Origin: Candidatus Latescibacterota bacterium
GTDB taxonomy: Bacteria; JAAXHH01; JABIQT01
Reading direction: 5' to 3'
Assembly (NCBI GenBank): GCA_018667995.1
Contig: JABIQT010000120.1
Coordinates: forward strand, 1 to 10,234
Length of the DNA: 10,234 nucleotides
Below the pieces are notes generated by a model, which did not search any database, had not been told where the DNA came from, and worked only from the letters and a program-made list of their open reading frames with translations. Both the position numbers and the translations under genes were made by a program. This document shows positions 1 through 6,264 of this stretch, piece after piece; the first letter of the stretch is position 1; the number at the start of each line of letters is the position of its first letter.

Positions 1-94
1 CCTCACTCGACACCTGATCTCGAAGGATTGTATACCCACTGTGGATCACGGCGTCAGCGTGGTGCTGCAACTCTGAGTTGGACAGGAGGGACAT
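1..94 (-). CDS. Partial gene: PhyH-like (phytanoyl-CoA dioxygenase family) N-terminus, running off the left edge
   Basis: Read on the minus strand from ATG at 94-92, the frame stays open for 31 codons to the window edge. It begins MSLLSNSELQHHADAV and continues IHSGYTILRDQVSSE. The pattern of a short helix, then GY-x-I-L-R, then a segment ending S-x-E is what PhyH-family Fe(II)/2-oxoglutarate dioxygenases show at their N-terminus. The complete PhyH gene in this window has the equivalent HGYIIVKGALSAEE. Upstream in this frame the first stop is at 164-166, and there is no ATG, GTG or TTG between it and 94, so 94 is the only possible start. No good Shine-Dalgarno precedes it, unlike most neighbours. 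The iron-binding residues would lie outside the window. The identification rests on about 20 residues, so another family is possible. Confidence 0.5.
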   Translation of the reverse strand, partial: MSLLSNSELQHHADAVIHSGYTILRDQVSSE

Positions 95-404
95 ACTGAT
101 GATACCAGGTTTTACATTGAAATGGCGTCGATAGTGAGAGATGCCGGGATTGCATTGAGGGCATCAACCAGATTACGCTCCGAATCCAGATGTTGACGAA
201 TCCCGCGTGTATTGTCAAATACGAAAGCACTGGATCAGCCCCACACCGGGACATAATGGCGCGTATGTGCCACGCGTACGCGTACCCGGCATTACCGATT
301 GTTACCAGGTGTTGGGGACACCGATATGCCACCAAATCATATATGGGAGGCGCAATGCACGTTTCAAAACATGGCTCCTCCCATATATGACTTACCTGTT
401 TTTC
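95..404. other. Non-coding gap between two minus-strand genes
   Basis: This stretch of about 310 bases separates the stop of the giant surface-protein gene from the start of the left-edge PhyH-like gene. Frames here are open by chance only: their translations are rich in Cys, His and Trp, show no recognisable domain and have no ribosome-binding site. It holds a 12-bp perfect palindrome (acgcgtacgcgt, 272-283) inside a GC-rich patch and the 14-bp inverted repeat at 337-390. I could not find a convincing promoter for the left-edge gene. A TTGACA-like hexamer occurs on the minus strand around 212-217, but no matching -10 box lies at the right distance. Confidence 0.6.
337..390 (-). terminator. 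Perfect 14-bp inverted repeat just past the stop of the giant gene; possible transcript-end hairpin
   Basis: The left arm tcatatatgggagg (337-350) is exactly complementary to cctcccatatatga (377-390), with a 26-base loop. It starts 14 bases beyond the TAG of the minus-strand giant gene, where a terminator or 3' stabilising hairpin is expected. On the minus strand the second arm is followed only by TTTGG rather than a long U tract, and the loop is long, so it is not a textbook intrinsic terminator. A Rho-assisted end, an mRNA-stabilising hairpin or a dimeric protein-binding site are alternatives. Confidence 0.45.
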
Positions 405-3400
405 CTACTTCAGCAAGGTCATTCGTTTTGCCTCGTTGTATCCTGTGCTGCTTGTCAGGCGGTATACATAAACACCACTGGACACAAGAGACCCCTTCGC
501 GTTCCGTCCGTGCCACGTTCCGGTGTACCGGCCAGCCTGTTGTACTTCATCGACCAGGCGAATCACCTCTTGACCCAGCACATTGTAGATGGTCAGCGTC
601 ATATGGGCCTGCTCCGGAACATCGTATGAGATGCTGGTACTTGGATTGAACGGATTTGGAGCATTGCCACCGAGGGAGTAGGCATCGGGAATGGTGAGCA
701 CCCGCACCGCGGCGTTTTCCAGGTTCACCGGCAGCGGCAACGCCTGAGGGCCCGCAAGGAGAACGTTTACTAGCGTCACCGTAGGAACCGCGGAATCGTC
801 GATTAGCGTCACGGGGACCAAAAGAATGACACCTTGACCGGCAGGAACACGAGCCCCTGTTGCGCTGTAAATCAAAACGTGCATGCGTCCATCTCGGTTC
901 GCGCTCTGTACCGTCATATCGGTACCATGCCCCGTCAGCACCGGATCACCCAGATCCATCAACTCGGGATCGAAGTCGAATGTAAACTCGGCTCCCCCGA
1001 TGAGCGCATCGCTGCCGATCGTAACGGGAATCATCGGGCGTCCCTCTTCATCCTGGTACACAGCGTTGAGCCCAATTGCGATTGGGGTGCTGCGAAGAGC
1101 CTTAGGCGTGGGTGGATCTTCCAATCCGAGGATATCATTAATAACAGCCACCACATCGAGCACATTCACGGCGCCGTCGTCATTCAGGTCGGCCAGGTAG
1201 AACTGGAAAGCCGCCCGCGCTTGAAAGTCGGCCTCCGCCTCATCCTCTGGTTCCTCAAAATCAGCGGGATTAGGCAACGGCAGTGTGCCCAGCACGAACT
1301 TGATTTCTTTGACCAGATCTAACACATCAAGTTGGCCGTCGCCAATGCCATCGCCCCCAGCGACATCGCCTGGCGTTCCCGTTTGAATAGATCCTGGGGA
1401 GTTGTCCGAGGGCACTATATCTCCCTCGCCATCGCCCACCACATCATTTTGCAGCACCACATCGATTACGCTGCCGGGCGACAGTTCCGGATCGATATCG
1501 TAGGCGACGTCAACGAGTCGAATCTCACCGGATGGAATCTCATCGCCGCTGAGACTGAATACGAGAATAGTCGTTACGCCATCCTGGCCTGTGCTCGAAG
1601 ATACGTCGAATCCAAGCGCCTCGACCGCATTGATGGCACCGAAAAACTCCGCTACTTCTGGCCCCAAATCCTGGGCACTCTCGTTCTCCCCCACGATATA
1701 CTCGGGACGAATTTCAAACTCCACCCCCCCAACGGGCACGGTGGCAGCCAGGTAGAGTGATAGAACAGCCAGTTGCCCCGGTCCGGCAAATCCAATTCCC
1801 AGTGACAGGTCCGCATGGCCGACCGCCTGACCCTCCAGGGAAATCACGGAGGGAAAAACAGATGCATTGTGCGTCAACTCCAACCGGGCGGTTTTACTAC
1901 CGAGAGAAGTCGGAACAAAGTCTATGGTAATATCGTGGCTCTGCCCCGGAGATACTGTGAAGGGCGTCTTCGTACTGAATTGGTCTGCGTCGACACCGGT
2001 TATTGCCGTAGCTGTTACGTCAAGATCTGTCGATCCCGTATTGGATACGGTCACTATCTGATCTGTGGATTCTCCAGATTGCGTGGGTTCGAAGTTGATG
2101 GTTTCAGATGATAAGCTCAGCGCAGCATTGTATTTCACAACGACGCCCTGGGCAATGCCGAATCCGGGCCCCAAACCGGTAGGGTTATCGGACAGTATCG
2201 TCCGATCTCCGGAAACTGGATCGACTCTGAACACGCCCTGTGTTTTGTCGGATAGGATTATATCACCCCCTGCCTCGGCCAATACACTACCCGGTGTACC
2301 GAACGACGGTCCGGTACCAGTAACATCGTTTGAAACGACCGTACGATTTCCGTTTGTAGGATCTACTCGGATAACACCGCGAACCAGAGGAACCACGGAA
2401 AAATCCACGGCCAGGATACTTCCGTCTGTCTCAACGGAGATGTTTTTGATCGATTGAAAAATGTCACCTGTACCGGTGCTGGCATCTGAAATTAACGTAC
2501 GATCGCCGCTATCAGAATCGACGCGAATGATGGCATCGAGTGCGGTATCAGCTATATAGAAATCTCCGTCTTCGTCCAGCGCCAGTTGCGTGGGCAACGG
2601 AAATGTGGGTCCCGAACCGGTGGAAGCGTCAGAAATAACGGTCCGAACGCCTGAAACGGCATCAATCTCTATTAAAGCGTCGATCGACGACTCTACGACG
2701 AATATCCTGCCCGCACGACCCACTACGACACCATTCCCGAACGAGGAACCTGGACCGGAGCCGGAAATGGCATCCGCAATAACGGTCCGATCACCACTAA
2801 GGGGATCAATGCGTATCAACGCACCAGTGCCATTGTTACTGACTAGTAAGTTTCCGTCCGGTTCTACCGCTATCCGGAACGGAAAATCAAGCGCCGGTCC
2901 GGTACCCGTGGTGGCGTCGGATATGATGGTTCGATTGCCGGTTACCGGGTCCACCCGAAATACGGCGTCCAGGCCCGAGTCCGCGATGAAGAGGAAACTG
3001 CCTGGTTCTGCCAGACCTTCCCCCGTGAGCGGAACGACTGTAGGGCTGCCGATTGCATTGTGAGTCAGAACAAGGTTTGCCGCTTTGGCTCCGATAGAAG
3101 TCGGTGAGAACGTAACTGTCAATTCATGGCTTTCCTCGGGCGCAACCGTGAACGGGGCGTTCACGCTGAATTGGTCTGTGTCAGTCCCAGTCACAGCGGT
3201 ATCCGTTACTTCAAGGGCTACATTGCCGATATTAGACACGGTAACAGTGAGTTCAAACGATGTGCCCACGACAGCGGCTCCAAATCCCAGTTCCGTAGGA
3301 TCAACCGATATGACTGGAATCGCGGGAACACCTTCTCCTATCATGGGAACAAGACTGGGACTTCCCGGTCCATTATGCGTGACAGAGAGGGAGGCGTCCG

Positions 3401-4493
3401 AATAGACCTGCGTAGCGGCTGGTGTAAAATCCACGGAAAGGATAAGGGTCCCGGCAGGTAAGATGGAGGGAGTTGTCGAGCCGCTGAAGGCGAATACCGC
3501 CGCATCTGTACCAACCACCTCGATATTGGAGACTATCATAGTCTCCCCGCCTGTGTTAGTAAGGGTGGTTGTTTCCAATGAAGTATCTCCAACAATTTCC
3601 TGTTCGAAATCCAGTTGTGCCGGATCGAACGAAGCCTCCGGCGGAGGCGGAACGATCTGCAAGGCAACGCCGGTATAGTCGCTGAGCCCGGTGACGAGAT
3701 CCTCGATGCCGGAGCCATCCAGATTGGCTCGCTGGATCTTGTCCGCAAAGGAATCCGACCAATACATCTTGCCACCCGCTACATCAAGAGCGATTCCTCT
3801 AGGTCCAACCAGATTCTCTGTAGTCACGAGATCCTCTACTGAGGTCCCGTTAAGGTTCGCCCGCTGAATTTTCTGGGTATCGAGGTCAGCCCAGTACATC
3901 TTGCCACCCGCTACATCAAGAGCGATGTGTTGGGGAGTAAACAGCCCTGTAGTCACCAGGTCTTCCACCGCACTACCGTCCAGATCTGCACGCTGAATCT
4001 TGTCGGCACCATAGTCTGTCCAATACATCTTGCCACCCGCAACGTCCAGCGCGATGCCAAAGGGATTCGGCAGAGCGGTGATCAAATCTACCACATTCGA
4101 GCCGTCCAGATCTGCACGCTGAATCTTGTCGGTGCCTGGATCGGTCCAGTACATCTTACCGTCCGCTATATCAAGGGCAATGCCGCTTGGTATACTCAAT
4201 CCCGTGGTCACAAGATCTTCTACCACCGTCCCGTCCAGGTTGGCACGTCGAATCTTGTCAGCGATGTTTTCCGTCCAGTACATCTTGCCAGCCGCGATGT
4301 CCAGGGCGATCCCGCTGGGAGAATCCAACCCCGTTGTGATCAGATCCTCCACGCCCGTACCATCCAGATTTGCTCGGTGTATCTTGTCGAAGGCGTTATC
4401 GATATAGTACAGTTTGCTCTGACCAAACGCCGTTAAGCAAGAGCCCAGAGAGCACAGTAGCAAGAAAACCAGGCACGAAAAGCGGTAATACAT
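405..4493 (-). CDS. Giant secreted multidomain protein: YWTD propeller, choice-of-anchor D, second propeller, cohesin-like, dockerin, T9SS/FlgD-like sorting domain
   Basis: This is a 1362-residue exported protein. The start is set at ATG 4493-4491 because GGAGGT stands 4 bases upstream and a signal peptide follows directly. The frame extends 20 codons further, to 4553, but without these signals. Residues 1-24 form a signal peptide (MYYR, then a hydrophobic stretch). LGSC at 16-19 could be a lipobox, or cleavage could follow AFG. Residues 28-280 carry six YWTD-type repeats (YYID, YWTE, YWTD, YWTD, YWAD, YWSD), a complete LDL-receptor-like propeller. Residues 286-388, 393-494 and 790-890 are choice-of-anchor D/ASPM-SPD-2-Hydin Ig-like domains. 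Residues 496-788 hold six repeats of the type RVDP-SGDRT-ISD, a probable second propeller. Residues 893-1036 and 1135-1266 look cohesin-like. Residues 1041-1122 form a dockerin with Ca loops at D1048-D1059 and D1102-D1113. Residues 1268-1362 are a FlgD-like T9SS type A sorting domain. The likely location is the cell surface or outside the cell. Ligand and role are unknown; the propellers suggest protein or glycan binding. Confidence 0.9.
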   Translation of the reverse strand: MYYRFSCLVFLLLCSLGSCLTAFGQSKLYYIDNAFDKIHRANLDGTGVEDLITTGLDSPSGIALDIAAGKMYWTENIADKIRRANLDGTVVEDLVTTGLSIPSGIALDIADGKMYWTDPGTDKIQRADLDGSNVVDLITALPNPFGIALDVAGGKMYWTDYGADKIQRADLDGSAVEDLVTTGLFTPQHIALDVAGGKMYWADLDTQKIQRANLNGTSVEDLVTTENLVGPRGIALDVAGGKMYWSDSFADKIQRANLDGSGIEDLVTGLSDYTGVALQIVPPPPEASFDPAQLDFEQEIVGDTSLETTTLTNTGGETMIVSNIEVVGTDAAVFAFSGSTTPSILPAGTLILSVDFTPAATQVYSDASLSVTHNGPGSPSLVPMIGEGVPAIPVISVDPTELGFGAAVVGTSFELTVTVSNIGNVALEVTDTAVTGTDTDQFSVNAPFTVAPEESHELTVTFSPTSIGAKAANLVLTHNAIGSPTVVPLTGEGLAEPGSFLFIADSGLDAVFRVDPVTGNRTIISDATTGTGPALDFPFRIAVEPDGNLLVSNNGTGALIRIDPLSGDRTVIADAISGSGPGSSFGNGVVVGRAGRIFVVESSIDALIEIDAVSGVRTVISDASTGSGPTFPLPTQLALDEDGDFYIADTALDAIIRVDSDSGDRTLISDASTGTGDIFQSIKNISVETDGSILAVDFSVVPLVRGVIRVDPTNGNRTVVSNDVTGTGPSFGTPGSVLAEAGGDIILSDKTQGVFRVDPVSGDRTILSDNPTGLGPGFGIAQGVVVKYNAALSLSSETINFEPTQSGESTDQIVTVSNTGSTDLDVTATAITGVDADQFSTKTPFTVSPGQSHDITIDFVPTSLGSKTARLELTHNASVFPSVISLEGQAVGHADLSLGIGFAGPGQLAVLSLYLAATVPVGGVEFEIRPEYIVGENESAQDLGPEVAEFFGAINAVEALGFDVSSSTGQDGVTTILVFSLSGDEIPSGEIRLVDVAYDIDPELSPGSVIDVVLQNDVVGDGEGDIVPSDNSPGSIQTGTPGDVAGGDGIGDGQLDVLDLVKEIKFVLGTLPLPNPADFEEPEDEAEADFQARAAFQFYLADLNDDGAVNVLDVVAVINDILGLEDPPTPKALRSTPIAIGLNAVYQDEEGRPMIPVTIGSDALIGGAEFTFDFDPELMDLGDPVLTGHGTDMTVQSANRDGRMHVLIYSATGARVPAGQGVILLVPVTLIDDSAVPTVTLVNVLLAGPQALPLPVNLENAAVRVLTIPDAYSLGGNAPNPFNPSTSISYDVPEQAHMTLTIYNVLGQEVIRLVDEVQQAGRYTGTWHGRNAKGSLVSSGVYVYRLTSSTGYNEAKRMTLLK
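2130..3008 (-). repeat. Block of six ~48-codon repeats encoding the second propeller
   Basis: Within the giant gene, residues 496-788 repeat about every 48 codons around the core (F/I)-R-(V/I)-D-P-x-(S/T)-G-(D/N)-R-T-(I/V)-(I/L)-S-D. Copies begin near residues 512, 560, 608, 656, 708 and 755. Each core is followed by TGTGP-type glycine-rich loops and an NHL/SMP30-like strand such as GNLLVSN or GDFYIAD. Six copies suit a six-bladed propeller. At DNA level these copies are more diverged than those of the YWTD block. Confidence 0.75.
3654..4412 (-). repeat. Block of six ~43-codon repeats encoding the YWTD propeller
   Basis: Six copies, spaced 42 to 44 codons apart, encode K-(M/L)-Y-(W/Y)-x-(D/E)-x-x-x-(D/Q)-K-I-x-R-A-(N/D)-L-(D/N)-G. 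The tyrosine pairs fall at residues 29-30, 72-73, 115-116, 158-159, 200-201 and 244-245. Some copies are near identical in DNA as well: a 32-base stretch is the same at 3763-3794 and 3895-3926, and a 31-base stretch at 3976-4006 and 4102-4132. This points to recent duplication or ongoing homogenisation between blades. Confidence 0.85.
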
Positions 4494-4497
4494 GATT

Positions 4498-4503
4498 ACC
4501 TCC
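4498..4503 (-). promoter_or_regulatory. Shine-Dalgarno GGAGGT that fixes the start of the giant gene
   Basis: On the minus strand GGAGGT is followed by AATC and then ATG at 4493. It favours this start over the upstream in-frame Met codon at 4553 and puts the hydrophobic signal sequence at the extreme N-terminus. Confidence 0.8.
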
Positions 4504-4643
4504 ACAATCCAGGGGAAGCATTGACAGGTAGCAATGCCACGACCGTAATGCATCGGTTGCTGGTGCGGCCAAAGGGCTCCACGGACTCGAGCATTCGGTC
4601 TACGAAATATGAGTCACATTTTTTGGGGGAAATATCTCCGTCT

Positions 4644-4672
4644 AGTATAACCAGAGATCAAGCTGCTTTCCA
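4644..4672 (-). promoter_or_regulatory. Candidate sigma-70-like promoter for the giant gene
   Basis: On the minus strand TGGAAA (4672-4667) is followed after 17 bases by TATACT (4649-4644). That is 4 of 6 and 5 of 6 matches to the housekeeping consensus. A run of seven T on the same strand (4681-4675) sits directly upstream and could act as an A/T-rich UP element. Transcription would begin near 4637, leaving a 5' leader of about 145 bases. The call rests on motif and spacing alone, and FCB bacteria often use a different consensus. Confidence 0.35.
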
Positions 4673-4859
4673 GTAAAAAAACACGAGATAACGGATCGGA
4701 CCTGAATGTAGTCCGACAAGGACGGCGTTAGCTTCGAGATCGCCATATTCATTGTGACATCCATCCCGGAACATAGGAATAGCAGGGCGCGCTGATTCGA
4801 CGTCTCCGGCACGCTAGTCCCACCCAAGGTGGCCTTGTCCATTTCGAATCACATGTGCC

Positions 4860-4888
4860 TTGCCTTACAGAGCCCGGAAACCTATTAT
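4860..4888 (+). promoter_or_regulatory. Candidate promoter for the MFS exporter gene
   Basis: TTGCCT (4860-4865) and TATTAT (4883-4888) are separated by exactly 17 bases, a good sigma-70-type arrangement. Transcription would start near 4895, about 95 bases before the preferred ATG at 4990. It lies downstream of the first in-frame Met (4855), which argues that the longest frame is not the true protein. Confidence 0.45.
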
Positions 4889-4989
4889 ATGGGCGTTCAG
4901 AAATGCCGGCCTTCCGCGTACCTGACGCCCACGCCGCCACACGCTCGAAAAAACGTACATTATTCAAATTTCACGACCAGGCATTCTAT

Positions 4990-6189
4990 ATGACCTCACC
5001 TCCAGCAGCCACACGCCCGCCCTTCGGAGAATTCGTGGCGCTGACTGCCCTGATGATGTCCCTTACAGCACTATCAATTGACGCAATGCTACCGGCGTTG
5101 CCCGATATAGGTCAGGATCTGAATTCCGGCAATACCAATGCAAATCAACTCGTCATCACATTGCTCTTCGCAGGTATGGCCGTGGGACAGCTCTTATTCG
5201 GTCCCCTATCCGACAGTATCGGCCGCAAACCGTCCATATACATTGGCCTGGGGCTGTTCATGGTGGGCTGTGTCGTCTCTTTGGCCGCCGACAGTTTCTC
5301 CGTCATGCTCATTGGAAGATTCCTTCAAGGCGTGGGGGTAGCGGCACCGCGCACAGTGTCACTCGCTCTGGTTCGGGATCAGTTTGAAGGCAATAATATG
5401 GCGCGTGTGATGTCATTCATCATGGCCGTCTTTATTTTTGTCCCTATGATCGCGCCGGCCTACGGCCAGGTGGTCATCATGTACCTGGACTGGCGCTTCA
5501 TCTTTGTATCGTTTCTTATTCTGGGAATCGTGGCACTGATATGGTTTTCCTTGCGACAACCCGAAACGCTGGACGCCGAGCGACGCGTACGTTTTTCCAT
5601 GTCCCGCCTCATGGGCTCACTCAAAGAGATCTTTTCCAACAGAATCGCGCTGGGATATACGATTGCTGCAGGATTTATCTTCGGCGCCTTTCTGAGTTAT
5701 CTGACCTGTTCTCAGCAGGTCTTTCAGGAGGTCTACGGGGTAGGAAAGACCTTTCCCCTGTACTTCGGTGTACTGGCCGTAGCCATTGGCCTGGCCTCCC
5801 TGACCAACGGAGGACTGGTCCATCGACTGGGTATGAAAAAACTGGCCCGAAGAGCATCTCTTGGCTTGACAGTGCTATCAATTATCTTCGTGGTGATCTC
5901 ATATTTATGGTCTGGTGCACCGCCGCTGTGGGGATTGATGTCATACTTCCTTCCGGCCTTCTTCTGTCTCGGTATCATGTTCGGAAACCTGAACGCTCTG
6001 GCAATGGCACCATTGGGGCATATCGCCGGTCTCGGAGCCACCGTAATCGGATCGCTCTCGACGTTCATCTCGGTGCCATTGGGCACGCTGGTGGGGCAGG
6101 GATTTGATGGCACTGTGCTACCTCTCATAGGTGGATTCGCCCTATTCAGCCTAATCGCGTCAACGATCATTCACCGAGTAGAGCCCTAA
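4990..6189 (+). CDS. MFS multidrug efflux transporter, Bcr/CflA-like family
   Basis: This is a 399-residue inner-membrane antiporter of the major facilitator superfamily, DHA1 group, with the usual length for Bcr/CflA drug exporters. Visible hallmarks are Asp31 in the first membrane helix within SIDAMLPALP, typical of Bcr-like proteins; the loop 2-3 signature GPLSDSIGRK at residues 71-80; and about 12 hydrophobic segments with a central cytoplasmic loop near 190-215. The start at 4990 is chosen because homologues begin close to the first helix. The frame is open back to 4855, and another Met at 4903 is possible. CAGG 8 bases upstream is only a weak ribosome-binding site. The VOC-cupin gene follows 75 bases after the stop, on the same strand, and may be co-transcribed. 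The family exports chloramphenicol, bicyclomycin, sulfonamides or cysteine among others, so the substrate here cannot be read from sequence. Confidence 0.87.
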   Translation: MTSPPAATRPPFGEFVALTALMMSLTALSIDAMLPALPDIGQDLNSGNTNANQLVITLLFAGMAVGQLLFGPLSDSIGRKPSIYIGLGLFMVGCVVSLAADSFSVMLIGRFLQGVGVAAPRTVSLALVRDQFEGNNMARVMSFIMAVFIFVPMIAPAYGQVVIMYLDWRFIFVSFLILGIVALIWFSLRQPETLDAERRVRFSMSRLMGSLKEIFSNRIALGYTIAAGFIFGAFLSYLTCSQQVFQEVYGVGKTFPLYFGVLAVAIGLASLTNGGLVHRLGMKKLARRASLGLTVLSIIFVVISYLWSGAPPLWGLMSYFLPAFFCLGIMFGNLNALAMAPLGHIAGLGATVIGSLSTFISVPLGTLVGQGFDGTVLPLIGGFALFSLIASTIIHRVEP

Positions 6190-6264
6190 ATCGGAAGCAC
6201 CCCGACTTATCGCGCAATCATACAATGCTGGCGAAATAGACGTTAAATTCCGGAGGTATACGCA

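Larger units (their letters stand above)
4494..4989. other. Divergent intergenic region between the giant surface-protein gene and the MFS exporter
   Basis: About 495 bases separate the two divergent starts. The region holds one candidate promoter per strand, annotated separately. It also has a T6G5 tract at 4619-4629, an A7 tract at 4675-4681 just upstream of the minus-strand -35 region, and a small hairpin, tcggac (4696-4701) with gtccga (4711-4716), loop 9. Frames on both strands are open in parts, for example a 66-codon minus frame ending at 4642, but none has a ribosome-binding site together with a recognisable domain. I see no RNA gene. Confidence 0.6.

Noticed and set aside
54-335. 93-codon minus-strand frame overlapping the left-edge gene
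   Set aside because: It is rich in Cys, His, Trp and Met, has no domain and no Shine-Dalgarno, and its end overlaps, out of frame, the PhyH-like N-terminus that reads far better.
3654-4412. CRISPR-like regular repetition
   Set aside because: The spacing of about 129 bases is a multiple of three and encodes propeller blades in one continuous frame. There are no unique spacers between short identical repeats.
834-4436. Many long plus-strand open frames (up to about 170 codons) opposite the giant gene
   Set aside because: They are antisense frames over repeat-rich coding DNA with a clear real product on the minus strand. None has a ribosome-binding site plus a recognisable domain, and several mirror the repeat periodicity.
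4642-4842. 66-codon minus-strand frame in the divergent intergenic region
   Set aside because: There is no ribosome-binding site or domain, and it overlaps the candidate promoter of the giant gene.
4855-4989. Longer 444-residue form of the MFS exporter
   Set aside because: The extra 45 residues are not part of the family, and the first Met lies upstream of the best promoter candidate. The start at 4990 gives the usual 399-residue length.
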